Shown: positions 6,341-14,995, counted from the first letter of the stretch. The stretch is DNA of 24,034 bases from a virus (IMGVR_UViG_3300005935_000139:1-24034), one strand, 5' to 3'. Numbers and translations: made by a program. Notes: generated from the letters alone by a model not told the origin.

Positions 6341-9004
6341 CTATATATTAACTGGTTCAATTCCCAAATTAGTATCACTTAAACTTATATATGTATATCC
6401 GTTATGTTCAACTCTTTCATATTTATCGTATGGAATGTTCGTATCCCATTCACCTTTCCAATCCGGGTCATTTGCATCAACATCCCGATAACTAACTTCC
6501 CATTCACCCGTGGGATCGCCCTCGTCTGGTTGCCATGAGACGCTAATCGAGGATTCATATTCGCCAGTTGCTCTGTTTCTGGATAACACTTCATAGACTG
6601 ACAGGGATGATGCCGTGTTAAATGGTTTCCGGTCTGGTTGGTCACGATCCGGTGCAATTTTAGGGACATTTGCTGTTCCAAGGTCTCCACCTGCCCGGGA
6701 ATCATAAACTGCTTCGTTATATTCTAAGCAGGAAATGATGCGTTTGTATTCACTGTCTCGGGAAATATCCACAACGCGGAACAACTTCACTGCTTTTCCT
6801 GTCTCTCCAAATGCCCAATTATCGTGGAGAGCTGGATTCGTTGTCCAGCCAGTCCCGGTAAGAATGGTGAAAGAACCGTTTCCAGAGAACGGATATTTAT
6901 GGTCAATAGTTCCATCACTGTGTTGGATATAGAGTTCATATGTTTTTCCCGTTACCATAGTTATAGCCTTATCCAGAGTCACATCGCCAGTTCCGGCATT
7001 ATATGATACAACCTTTCCACCTGTACCGGTCAACGTATCATGCTGTACATAAAGTACATCGCCAACTTCCAAATCCAATGCTTCCACATCGGAAATGAAT
7101 GAAACGGCTTGATTTAGTAATTCATTACAATTTAGATAGTATATTCCAAGTCCAACTGCCTGATTGTAATTTGTAGTCCCATTCAGGGATAGGCGAATTG
7201 CATCTTTCAGTTCCGTGGATGTGTCCCAGTCGGATGTTCGAACTACGAAAGTTGACCTCTCATAATCTCTGTCTTCGTCGAAAAAGGTAATCTCAATCGT
7301 GTTTGCTTTTTTAGCCTTATCTATCCATTGTTTTTTGAAAGTTCCTAAATCGATATTTCCCATGGAGAAAAGGTTTGTTGCGTCTGTTGGGATGTCCGGA
7401 AGGGCTTTATATTTCGACCCGACCGGAAATACTATCCCGCGACCCTCTATACAGATTTTGAGAATAGCGTCCCAGATAGTTGTGAAGGAATCAAACACGA
7501 TATTCAATTCGTAATCTAACCCATCTGGTCCAGTGGCATTTGCCCAAGTGAGGAAGGAAGCATAATCGAGCCTTTCATAACTTACTCCGGCACCATACAC
7601 ACCCATGATTTCGTCTGCGTCATTTGTTGTGTTTGGGTAACATGGATGATCGGGATGCCCGTTTGCAAGGATGTCATATACAGCCCAGGCGTGTATGTTT
7701 GCATCCATGTTCACCCATGATGTGCCGTTATGCACCTTTACTGTGGAGCGTTCTACGACTCCGGTTAAATCTATACTCCCATGTAGTTCTTCAGTTGCTC
7801 TGATTTTCATTCCAAGGAGTGACTCGCCCGGATACACTAATCCATCTATTTCCCCATCTGAATCACTATCTTGGGCGTAGGAGATTGTTGCAACGTTTGT
7901 CAATTCAACAGTAGTCACGGAATTGGCAAGTTCGCCATTTGGTAATCGTTTCCGAATCATTATCTCATATTGTTTTTCAGTATCAAGATATTCACCTTTT
8001 GGTTTTGCCTTGAAAGTTACACGAAATGGCTGTATTCGTTCCTGAAAAATCATGTAACTCATTGCATAATTGAATTCATTAATGTATTTTGAGTACGCAC
8101 CTTGTATTTGATTCCAGTCTTTATCTTCAAACCTTAACCATCTAGTAGTTCCTATTTCTCGGTAGACCAAATCAATACGAACGTCACGTTTAACCAAGCG
8201 GTTACTATTGATATACCCGTATAATCCTGACGGGAAAGATACCGTGACTTCTATATTTTGGGCAACAAGTGAACTGGTTTGGACAGTTACCCAGGAATCA
8301 AGTGATAATGTAGTTGTCTGTGGCAGGTTTGAATATGTTCGGTCGAATCCGTCAATCAATACCTGATTTGCAAGCCCTGGGCGAGTCTCGTAATTGATGT
8401 TATCATTATTACCTGTTATAGAATCATCAATTGTGTTTCCATTTATCTCAATGTCAGTTATTGCTCCTGTTCCGTGCCAAACCATCCAATAACTTCCTAA
8501 TACGTCATAGGGTGGATCTGTACGGCCAATGTATTGAATCCAGCTTCCAATTGCCCCATTTCTTATACATTTGAATGTTTGTCCTGGATAAAGAGATGAC
8601 CACTTTACAATAGGTGATGTTGTACTATAAGCACCTTCGTAAGCAACATCATATACGTCTATTTCGTCTATTTTATGACCAGTGAATGAATACAAGGTAT
8701 TCAGGTATTCACCGTCTCCCCCAATTGTCATAAACTGATTCTTTATTACAGGTGTAACACGTGTTTTTCCGTACACGACTGGTATAGGAAGGTTATTGGA
8801 AGCCGTAAGATTTCCCGGTCTCTTCCAGTTGTAACTTTGGCTATCTGCATCTGTTTTCTGATTTTTCGGTTGAAAGTATGGAGCAAGTATAAATGACACT
8901 GCAACTGATGCAAAATAAATTACTGGATTTGCAAGTTTTAATGGGTTTACCATTGAGAAAAGTGCCCATGCACTTCCCAAACCTGTGGCTGTGTTTCTAT
9001 CCAT
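6341..9004 (-). CDS. Central tail-tip protein, lambda gpJ-like (host specificity)
   Basis: The 887-residue product is the large tail-tip protein that joins the tail tube to the receptor-binding parts. It has a hydrophobic stretch near the N-terminus (about residues 25-40, VIYFASVAVSFILAPYF), then a motif typical of gpJ-like proteins, NLPIPVVYGKTRVTPVI, followed by long beta-rich hub domains. Near the C-terminus an FN3-like segment (ESSISVSWQPDEG) runs into a tryptophan module, WKGEWDTNIPYDKYERV, and then GYTYISLSDTNLGIEP. I chose ATG 9004 rather than 9112 because GGAGG lies six bases upstream and the start overlaps the gpL-like stop by eight bases. The long C-terminal fibre part usual for gpJ is missing here and appears in later separate genes. 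Confidence 0.8.
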   Translation of the reverse strand: MDRNTATGLGSAWALFSMVNPLKLANPVIYFASVAVSFILAPYFQPKNQKTDADSQSYNWKRPGNLTASNNLPIPVVYGKTRVTPVIKNQFMTIGGDGEYLNTLYSFTGHKIDEIDVYDVAYEGAYSTTSPIVKWSSLYPGQTFKCIRNGAIGSWIQYIGRTDPPYDVLGSYWMVWHGTGAITDIEINGNTIDDSITGNNDNINYETRPGLANQVLIDGFDRTYSNLPQTTTLSLDSWVTVQTSSLVAQNIEVTVSFPSGLYGYINSNRLVKRDVRIDLVYREIGTTRWLRFEDKDWNQIQGAYSKYINEFNYAMSYMIFQERIQPFRVTFKAKPKGEYLDTEKQYEIMIRKRLPNGELANSVTTVELTNVATISYAQDSDSDGEIDGLVYPGESLLGMKIRATEELHGSIDLTGVVERSTVKVHNGTSWVNMDANIHAWAVYDILANGHPDHPCYPNTTNDADEIMGVYGAGVSYERLDYASFLTWANATGPDGLDYELNIVFDSFTTIWDAILKICIEGRGIVFPVGSKYKALPDIPTDATNLFSMGNIDLGTFKKQWIDKAKKANTIEITFFDEDRDYERSTFVVRTSDWDTSTELKDAIRLSLNGTTNYNQAVGLGIYYLNCNELLNQAVSFISDVEALDLEVGDVLYVQHDTLTGTGGKVVSYNAGTGDVTLDKAITMVTGKTYELYIQHSDGTIDHKYPFSGNGSFTILTGTGWTTNPALHDNWAFGETGKAVKLFRVVDISRDSEYKRIISCLEYNEAVYDSRAGGDLGTANVPKIAPDRDQPDRKPFNTASSLSVYEVLSRNRATGEYESSISVSWQPDEGDPTGEWEVSYRDVDANDPDWKGEWDTNIPYDKYERVEHNGYTYISLSDTNLGIEPVNI

Positions 9005-9863
9005 AGATGCCCTCCGCGACTCCGGGGGAGCCTCCATAACGTGTGGAGTTATTGTTGGCTCGGCAAGCTGAAATGGTTTTATCACAGATGACCGTAATTG
9101 TGACAGCGGCACCCGCGGCTTCAGAAATAAGATTCACTTCTGTATCAAAATTAATATAAGTATGATTGAGGACGTTATTAGTAGTTACAGATTTGATTCT
9201 GTAATCATGATTATTACTTGCACTTCCAGTAATTCTAATTATCTGATCAGCACGGAAGAAGATGGTATCGCTTGCACTTAATGTGTAGATGTAATCATAG
9301 TCATTGTCCCTCTGAACGAAGGCGATGCCGGTATTCGAAAGTATTCCTCCAGTAAATTGGCACATGCCGTCCCGGAAACGATGACGGCAGATTGTGGAGA
9401 CGTATTTATCTCGGGGGAATCGTTTAGAGAGGGGTGCTGTTACACCAATTTGAAATACAACACTTTCATCAGTTGCCACGACTTCGAGGATAGTAAAGTA
9501 TTCGAGTATATTGGTTTCTGTGGAATTACCTGCATTATCAAAATAGATTGCTCGAACCTGTACTTCTCCGCCAGAGAAGCCATCATGAGTTTGTAGGTCA
9601 TCCCGGAGATCCTGATTAACATCGAAAATCGTTAATGTAGTCTTAGGCAGTTCCCCACGAATATTCTCCTTCACCTGTGACACTGATAATGGAGTAGCCG
9701 TATAAGTGTTTCTACCATATCTGAGGTCTTTATTATTATTAACTAATCTGTGATCCGGTATTATGGATCCCGGGTAAAATAAATCTATGAGTGTGAGCCA
9801 AGCACCAGAAGTGGAGATTGCATTTTTCTGTGTCGTGATTCCTGTGGGAAGTGTCTTCGCCAT
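8997..9863 (-). CDS. Minor tail protein, lambda gpL-like, with four iron-sulfur cysteines
   Basis: The 288-residue protein is a gpL-like tail-tip component. Its C-terminal part has Cys159, Cys168, Cys260 and Cys267, in ICRHRFRDGMCQF and VICDKTISACR. The spacing C-x8-C and C-x6-C is the same as in lambda gpL, which holds a [4Fe-4S] cluster, although the insert between the pairs is longer here. The ending RYGGSPGVAEGIYG is also typical. The N-terminal domain (residues 20-150) is beta-rich and probably forms part of the distal tail ring. It lies between the gpM-like and gpJ-like genes, the same order as in lambda. The start at 9863 overlaps the upstream stop as TAATG. Confidence 0.85.
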   Translation of the reverse strand: MAKTLPTGITTQKNAISTSGAWLTLIDLFYPGSIIPDHRLVNNNKDLRYGRNTYTATPLSVSQVKENIRGELPKTTLTIFDVNQDLRDDLQTHDGFSGGEVQVRAIYFDNAGNSTETNILEYFTILEVVATDESVVFQIGVTAPLSKRFPRDKYVSTICRHRFRDGMCQFTGGILSNTGIAFVQRDNDYDYIYTLSASDTIFFRADQIIRITGSASNNHDYRIKSVTTNNVLNHTYINFDTEVNLISEAAGAAVTITVICDKTISACRANNNSTRYGGSPGVAEGIYG

Positions 9864-10231
9864 TATACCTCCTCAAGGTCGAAACTTACCACCCAACGGT
9901 TATAATCGGTCTGTTCCCATTCCCTGTATAGAACTTTGGTGAGGAAACGAACAGTGTAGGCAACGTCATCGTCAGGATTCGTCCAGTTGAACGAGTCTCC
10001 GCCAACGCCGCGATCCTCTTCATGAGTGCGGATATCGTTTCTGTCTGCCACTGTTAATCCAGTATATACAATATGCCATTGACGAGGATACCGGGTGAAG
10101 CGTGCACGGGTTTGAACGTAACCCGCGTCTTTCGGAGACCGAATAGTTGGATTCGTGGAAATCGTATCCGTGAACTCAAGTACATCTGGTCCGGAAGGCG
10201 GTCCTGTTAAGCTTGGAAATGTAGCTGCCAT
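9863..10231 (-). CDS. Minor tail protein, lambda gpM-like
   Basis: The 122-residue protein matches small tail-tip proteins of the gpM type: RFTRYPRQWHIVYTGL, a helix with DIRTHEE, then GGDSFNWTNPDDDVAYTVRF and a final beta segment (NRWVVSFDLEEV). In lambda, gpM forms a ring at the distal end of the tail tube, next to gpL. The gene lies just after the tape measure gene and just before the gpL-like gene, as expected. ATG 10231 has AGGAG a few bases upstream. No enzymatic motif is present. Confidence 0.8.
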   Translation of the reverse strand: MAATFPSLTGPPSGPDVLEFTDTISTNPTIRSPKDAGYVQTRARFTRYPRQWHIVYTGLTVADRNDIRTHEEDRGVGGDSFNWTNPDDDVAYTVRFLTKVLYREWEQTDYNRWVVSFDLEEV

Positions 10232-10240
10232 GATTCTCCT

Positions 10241-12688
10241 TTATTTATTCACGAATATCTCTCTAAATGTTGCATCCTCTTCTGCTAATTCCAACGTAAT
10301 TCCAAGTACTGCCTGTTTTCCAGCACCACCTGATTCTGTTCTGGCAGTTCCAGTTAATGGTATCCCTGGAGGATTTGTGATTTTGACCTCAATTGCTTGC
10401 TTTTGTGCTCCTTCCCATGGGGGCATTTGAAACCCTGGTGTATAAAGACCTCCCTTTTCCTCTTGTTTTTCCATAAAAGTTCCATAACGTCCATGTTGTG
10501 CTTTTTCTTCTTCAGTTCGTGGTCGCCAGCCAGTTAGAGCTTCAATCACATTCCATCCTGATAGTATTCCAGGATGTCCCGTTTCATATTTCTTCCGTGC
10601 TTTTTCATCCATTGTCATAAGTAATAAGTTCTGTGCTATCATTTTAGAAACAAAGTCAACAAAGGACTGATAAATTACATCATAAATGTCTTTCATGAAA
10701 TCGGCGAAAGATGATCCTCTTTGCATCATTTTCCCAATTGCTTGTTCCCACCCGGAAACTATGTCTTGTTGAATTCGTTCGATTCCCCAAAGCATAGTCT
10801 TAAAGTTTTCGGCAACTGCTGATGTTGCTTCTTTCCATTTTTTTGTAAATTCACTTGTTGCCGTATCAGTGTATTTTGGAAGAGGCGCAAATAAATCTTT
10901 TACCCAATCTGGTCTTTCCCAGTCAAAGTCTAACTCGAATCCTTTTCTCCTTTTGCCTGAGAAAATGTTAAGGAGTTCAGCAAGAGCTGGAATTAGGGAT
11001 AGAATTTTGTCTTTTAGACTCCCGAGTTCTACTTTCAACAAATTTACATCGTGTTTGGCAAAATCCTTCATCTTCATACCCATGTCCACAAGAGTTAGTT
11101 TCAATTCGTCTGCTACCTCAAATTTTTGTTTTCGCCCTGCAGCACGGAAAAATATGAACGGGTCTGTGGCTTTGAATCCTAAATCTTTCTTAACTATTTG
11201 ACCCAACCCGTGTAATATAAGTCCTATTCTCACCCAACCGTCCCAGACTGAGTCAACGAAAGTCCGGAATGCCCTTGTCAGGAAGTTGGTTGTGCTTTCC
11301 CAATTAATCCCGAGAAGTCCCAAGAACCCCTTAAATTCTTTAGCAAAGTTGTTTACTGTGCCTTCCATGTCTTTCCATGAAATGTCCCAAGCTGCTCGAA
11401 TTGCATAAAATCCAGCAACGGCTAAAAGAATTGGGACAATAAGTCCTGTGAAAGCAGCATAGAGTAATCCAATGCTTGTAACGATGTTAGGTAAAACTAT
11501 TAAGAGTAACCCAAGTGGAATCAATGATGCTCCAATTGCAGTAGTCCATTTAATCACGGATGCAGTTAATTCTTTATTTTGCTCTATCCAATTTTCAAAT
11601 TGTACAGCCCGCCTATCCATCCATTTTCCTAAGTCCTGAAGTGTGGGGACAAGGGTTTCTCCAATGGTTCGGGCAAGCTTCTGCACTCTTCTCCAGACTT
11701 GTCCCATTTGATGGAGGAACGCCTTCATTTGCCATTTCGTCACATCATCGAGGGCAGTTTTCATATCATATAATTGATTCGTATAATCCCGAAGCCCTTC
11801 CCGACCCGCATCAAATACCTTAATCATACCACCGATGGCTCGGACTCCAAAGAGAACGCGGAACACCATACCTCGATATTCATCACTGGTTCCCTTAATC
11901 GCCTCAGATACATCCCCGAACACGTCTGCGAATTTCCTTGATTTTCCAGTCATGTCAAACACAGCAACTCCTAATTCATGTAGAAGGTCTCGCATTGCAG
12001 ATGACGGAGCAAGCATATTAATGATGGCACGTCTAAATACTGTGCCAGCGAGTGATCCCTTGATTCCAGCATTTGCCATGATACCAAGCACTGCTGATGT
12101 TTCCTCTAATGTGTTACCGGCAAGGGATGCGGTTGCTGATACATAGGAAAGGGCTTTGTCCAAGTCTCCGAAGACTTGATTAGATGTCGTGATAGCGGCA
12201 GTTAATGTGTTTCCAACTTCTGCGGATCGTGAGAATTCAATGTTAAATGCTCTCATGATGTCCACGAGTCCCTCTGCTGCTTCACCAACATCAACTGTGA
12301 GGGCACGTGCAAGGCTAACTACAGTGTTATAGGATTGCATCTGTTCGGTTGCAGAAAGACCCGCAGAACCGAGATAGTAGAATCCTGTTGCGGTTTCCGT
12401 GGCAGCCTTATTTAGAGCAATGGACATCTCCTCTGCCATTTCCCGCATTTGGAGAAATTCACCAGTAGTTAATCCTGCCGTAACAGCGGTTGCTTCCCGG
12501 ATAGCCTTATCAAAAGTACCAAATTCCCTCACTGTCCCTGCCATAACACCTGTGATGGCGGTTCCGAGATACATCATTTCCCGGCCAAGAACTTTCAGGT
12601 CAGCCTTGATGCTCCGGTTCTTCTTATCCCAGCCTTTCGTGTTGAGTGTCAGATAACCAATGATTCTACCGACATTTATTCCAAACAT
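10241..12688 (-). CDS. Tail tape measure protein
   Basis: The 815-residue protein resembles the TP901-family tape measure proteins. Its N-terminal 300 residues are helical and rich in Ala, Thr, Met and Gly, with typical segments FGTFDKAIREATAVTAGL, YYLGSAGLSATEQM, and ANAGIKGSLAGTVFRRAI. A hydrophobic region at about residues 377-433 (IPLGLLLIVLPNIV and VPILLAVAGFYAIRAAW) probably enters the host membrane during DNA ejection. The C-terminal part is helical and charged. By the usual relation of about 0.15 nm per residue the tail would be roughly 120 nm long. It follows the tail chaperone genes after an eight-base gap. The ribosome binding site (AAAAGG) is weak and close to the ATG. Confidence 0.92.
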   Translation of the reverse strand: MFGINVGRIIGYLTLNTKGWDKKNRSIKADLKVLGREMMYLGTAITGVMAGTVREFGTFDKAIREATAVTAGLTTGEFLQMREMAEEMSIALNKAATETATGFYYLGSAGLSATEQMQSYNTVVSLARALTVDVGEAAEGLVDIMRAFNIEFSRSAEVGNTLTAAITTSNQVFGDLDKALSYVSATASLAGNTLEETSAVLGIMANAGIKGSLAGTVFRRAIINMLAPSSAMRDLLHELGVAVFDMTGKSRKFADVFGDVSEAIKGTSDEYRGMVFRVLFGVRAIGGMIKVFDAGREGLRDYTNQLYDMKTALDDVTKWQMKAFLHQMGQVWRRVQKLARTIGETLVPTLQDLGKWMDRRAVQFENWIEQNKELTASVIKWTTAIGASLIPLGLLLIVLPNIVTSIGLLYAAFTGLIVPILLAVAGFYAIRAAWDISWKDMEGTVNNFAKEFKGFLGLLGINWESTTNFLTRAFRTFVDSVWDGWVRIGLILHGLGQIVKKDLGFKATDPFIFFRAAGRKQKFEVADELKLTLVDMGMKMKDFAKHDVNLLKVELGSLKDKILSLIPALAELLNIFSGKRRKGFELDFDWERPDWVKDLFAPLPKYTDTATSEFTKKWKEATSAVAENFKTMLWGIERIQQDIVSGWEQAIGKMMQRGSSFADFMKDIYDVIYQSFVDFVSKMIAQNLLLMTMDEKARKKYETGHPGILSGWNVIEALTGWRPRTEEEKAQHGRYGTFMEKQEEKGGLYTPGFQMPPWEGAQKQAIEVKITNPPGIPLTGTARTESGGAGKQAVLGITLELAEEDATFREIFVNK

Positions 12689-12696
12689 TACCTTTT

Positions 12697-13262
12697 CTAT
12701 CCCCCTGCCATTCTAAGTATTTCCCAAGTGTCATCATAATCTTCCTGTTTTGGCTTTGACAGTTCAAGGCTGTGGATGAAATTAGCATATCCTGCCTTAT
12801 CACTGAACCCTGCTGCCACTGCCTGTGCTGTCCTTGCCATTTCCTGTCGATGGACTCCCTCGGCTTCAGCGTAAAAATGTGCTATCAACCGAGGGTCCAT
12901 AGTTTCTAATTCTTGCCATGTAAACCGACCAGGGAAGGTGTTGGCAATTACACTTTCTGGGTTACATCTTCCCCTTGCACGTTTTTTGATTGGTATGACT
13001 GAATCTGATCTCGGACAGCGTTCATTATAAACCCCGCGGCAGCAACGAGTTTCCGGAAATCAGTTTTCTTGAAATCCTTTTCATTCCCACCAATCAATTG
13101 AGCAAATGAACCGCGGATTTTTGACGGGTTTTCCGTTGCATCCATAATTGTGTCGAGTGCTTCAGATGGTAGTGTTGTGATTTTGTAGTCTTTCCCATCA
13201 AGGGTAAACTCAATGGGTTCAAACACTTTTTCCGTGAGTTCATCAATGTTCATTTTTGGCAT
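12697..13262 (-). CDS. Tail assembly chaperone, -1 frameshift fusion (gpGT-like)
   Basis: The long form starts at 13262, is read in the first frame for 94 codons, slips back one base at A AAA AAC (12987-12981), and continues 94 codons to the stop at 12697, giving about 188 residues. The downstream frame is open from the slip site: it reads PESVIANTFPGRFTWQELET and then MDPRLIAHFYAEAEG. In lambda, gpG and gpGT are made the same way, and both coat the tape measure protein and recruit tail tube subunits without entering the virion. The position between tube and tape measure genes is the expected one. Few phages encode the second frame as an independent protein, and no ribosome binding site precedes the ATG at 12900. 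Confidence 0.88.
12931..12987 (-). promoter_or_regulatory. Programmed -1 ribosomal frameshift site with downstream stem
   Basis: The heptamer A AAA AAC (12987-12981) is in the correct phase of the short chaperone gene and is one of the best bacterial -1 slip sites. After five bases comes AGGGGAAG (12975-12968), which can pair with CTTCCCT (12937-12931) through six Watson-Crick pairs and one G-U pair, with a loop of about 30 bases. The spacing suits a stimulatory stem. Both frames around the site are open as needed. The heptamer is seen directly; the stem is a hand-made prediction. Confidence 0.85.
12948..13262 (-). CDS. Tail assembly chaperone, short form (gpG-like)
   Basis: This is the unshifted product of 104 residues, made in excess. 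It begins MPKMNIDELTEKVFEPIEF and is mostly helical, with a small N-terminal beta segment (EFTLDGKDYKITTLP). GGAGG lies five bases before ATG 13262. After the slip site the unshifted frame continues for only ten codons to TAA at 12950-12948. It should act with the long form in tail tube assembly around the tape measure protein. Confidence 0.85.
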   Translation of the reverse strand: MPKMNIDELTEKVFEPIEFTLDGKDYKITTLPSEALDTIMDATENPSKIRGSFAQLIGGNEKDFKKTDFRKLVAAAGFIMNAVRDQIQSYQSKNVQGEDVTQKV

Positions 13263-13276
13263 TACTGCCTCCTATC

Positions 13277-13798
13277 TTAGTGATCGCCAACGTGCCATAC
13301 TAAACCAGTTGTTTCATTGGCATAACATTTGAATAAGACCATAAAGCCTCGCTGATCATTGAGGTTGTATGGAATGTCGAATTGTGGAATCGGGTATGCA
13401 AGTGGAATGTGTAACCAGTATTTCCGACTGGTATCTATAACGCCATTTACAATCCTTTTCACTATTAGTTCCGATGCCAGGGATACTAAACTTGCACCCA
13501 CAATGATATGAGCGAATACTGCAACATTACCACTTTCACCACCTGAATTACTTCCACCGGGGATTATCTTTGCCAGATTTGCATAAGTGAGTCGGGTAAA
13601 TGGTGCTTCGAACTCAACCTGTTCATAACCAGTAAAGATACCATCGAGTGGGGTATTTCCGAATTCCGCCTCTTTCACATCGGGAGATACTCCCCCGGTA
13701 AAGCGGAAAGTTGCCCCACCTTCAAGCAGGGAAGTGATTACCGTGCTATTCCAGTAAATTTGGCATGGTCCTATGTCGCCTAATGGTCCAAGTGCCAT
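13277..13798 (-). CDS. Major tail tube protein
   Basis: The 173-residue protein forms the stacked rings of the tail tube. It has the features of siphovirus tube proteins: an early Gly-rich start (MALGPLGDIGPCQIYW), the segment GGVSPDVKEAEFGNTPLDG, then GYEQVEFEAPFTRLTYANLA in which an antiparallel beta sheet and the following helix are expected, and a beta-rich C-terminus. Position between the tail terminator and the chaperone genes supports the call. AAGGAG lies eight bases before ATG 13798. No immunoglobulin-like C-terminal extension is present. Confidence 0.85.
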   Translation of the reverse strand: MALGPLGDIGPCQIYWNSTVITSLLEGGATFRFTGGVSPDVKEAEFGNTPLDGIFTGYEQVEFEAPFTRLTYANLAKIIPGGSNSGGESGNVAVFAHIIVGASLVSLASELIVKRIVNGVIDTSRKYWLHIPLAYPIPQFDIPYNLNDQRGFMVLFKCYANETTGLVWHVGDH

Positions 13799-13815
13799 AA
13801 TTTATACTCCTTCTA

Positions 13816-14226
13816 TTAATTTTCTGCTCGCGTGACCATTACAGGTAAAATGAATGAATCACGTTTCTTATCATCCACGCCAATATAGTAGGGGTCATTA
13901 CAACCTATATTCACGAGGTACGTTACTCCAGACCCGGCCACGGGTAACTCTACTTGTGTTTTTCCGTGAAGGAATGTGAAGATTGAATTGACTAAGGCTT
14001 CAGGAGTAGGATAACCTGCACCCATGGCACCCCGAACAATAATGTTAAAGGGGGTTTGTCCAGTGTCAAGTAAACCATGAGAGGCACTTCTGAGTCCCGG
14101 GTCACTACGTTCTACTACAACAGCTTGTCCCTCGACACTCGGGGGGATCTTACCAGCGAATAAATTGGTTCCAAGGGTGAGGGTTGCTAAATTATTATCT
14201 ATGTATTTTGTTAATTCCTTAATCAT
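13816..14226 (-). CDS. Tail terminator protein
   Basis: The 136-residue protein has the size, place and pattern of tail terminators (lambda gpU or gp17-like). An N-terminal helix (MIKELTKYIDNNLATL) is followed by a segment GQAVVVERSDPGLRSAS, beta strands with PFNIIVRGAMGAGYPTPEAL, and a C-terminal strand ending PVMVTRAEN. Such proteins cap the tube after the tape measure has set its length and then bind the head connector. Its start overlaps the stop of the preceding gene as ATGA, so translation is coupled. Assignment is by order and general pattern rather than by a catalytic motif. Confidence 0.7.
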   Translation of the reverse strand: MIKELTKYIDNNLATLTLGTNLFAGKIPPSVEGQAVVVERSDPGLRSASHGLLDTGQTPFNIIVRGAMGAGYPTPEALVNSIFTFLHGKTQVELPVAGSGVTYLVNIGCNDPYYIGVDDKKRDSFILPVMVTRAEN

Positions 14227-14663
14227 CTAACCTTCTTTATTTCATCAGAGATAATCTTTAAGTATTTCCGTGCATTACTGTATAACTTCTTACTCATATA
14301 ACCTTTATGATACGTTGCATGTTGGAAAGCTGCATACGGTACATTCACCACCACTGCTGCCTGTTCCGTGTTCGGTGGTATCGTTTCCATCCAAGAGCGA
14401 AGAGGTTTCAGTTTTGGGTCTGGAGACAGGTCGGGTTTCCGGAGAGCGATAGATGTTTTTCGGAGAAACTTATTCACAAATACACTTATGGCAGAGCGGA
14501 GTGCAGATGTGAGTTCAGGAGCTTTTGGTTCTTCCCAATTTATATCATTCATCAAGGCTTCTCCGGCTTTCCCTAACCCTTCCCTAAGGGCAGTTTTGGA
14601 TTTGTTATCCATGAAGTTGGTAAATTTACGGTCAAAATCTTTTGTATCAAGGTAAAAATTCAT
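14223..14663 (-). CDS. HK97 gp10-like neck/tail-completion protein
   Basis: The 146-residue protein resembles the HK97-gp10-like family, found between head-closure and tail-terminator genes. An N-terminal basic helix (KSKTALREGLGKAGEALMNDI) is followed by PELTSALRSAISV, then a beta segment with the family pattern VVVNVPYAAFQHATYHKG, and a C-terminal helix rich in lysine. It probably acts in joining head and tail. Both ends overlap neighbouring genes as ATGA, so the three neck genes seem translated as a coupled set. GGAGG lies about ten bases before the ATG. Confidence 0.75.
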   Translation of the reverse strand: MNFYLDTKDFDRKFTNFMDNKSKTALREGLGKAGEALMNDINWEEPKAPELTSALRSAISVFVNKFLRKTSIALRKPDLSPDPKLKPLRSWMETIPPNTEQAAVVVNVPYAAFQHATYHKGYMSKKLYSNARKYLKIISDEIKKVR

Positions 14664-14995
14664 GCAATATATACCTCCAGGAATCTAACTGAGAAATCTT
14701 GTGCTTTCCCAATTAGAATTATGGCATGGTCGATTCCGTCATCCGTGATTAGGTCTTCATATGCAATCGTGTTCGTGGCTCTTAATGCAAAACCTGTTCG
14801 AGTAATCGTTCTTGGTCGCATGAACACCTTTGCCTTACTCACAACGAGCTCACCTGCTTCATTCTCTACTTGTCGATTTTTATAATCAATCCTCGATTTC
14901 ACGGTTACACTTGTTCGATCTTTAGGTGTTCCCCATTCATCTTCCCCTTTGAACTGTTTAAGTGTAATAGAGTTTATCAGGTATGGTCCAATCAT
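14660..14995 (-). CDS. Putative head-closure (stopper) protein
   Basis: The 111-residue product is probably the small beta-barrel protein that closes the portal after DNA packaging. Visible features are the early MIGPYLINSITLKQF, EWGTPKDR, then VTVKSRIDYKNRQVENEAGE, a strand-turn pattern frequent in head-closure proteins, and a C-terminal beta segment ending FLEVYIA. I chose ATG 14995 because it overlaps the stop of the newly recognised 50-residue gene as ATGA and has GGAG a few bases upstream; an ATG at 15016 is possible but lies inside that gene. It is followed directly by the gp10-like gene, the usual order. No enzymatic residues are visible. Confidence 0.68.
   Translation of the reverse strand: MIGPYLINSITLKQFKGEDEWGTPKDRTSVTVKSRIDYKNRQVENEAGELVVSKAKVFMRPRTITRTGFALRATNTIAYEDLITDDGIDHAIILIGKAQDFSVRFLEVYIA

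Noticed and set aside
9005-9112. Upstream start (9112) for the gpJ-like gene
   Set aside because: The extra 36 residues overlap the gpL-like gene completely and the ATG at 9004 has a good GGAGG.
12697-12900. Separate 67-residue gene starting at ATG 12900
   Set aside because: No ribosome binding site precedes it, and the frame is open upstream to the A AAA AAC slip site, so it is better explained as the frameshifted part of the tail chaperone.
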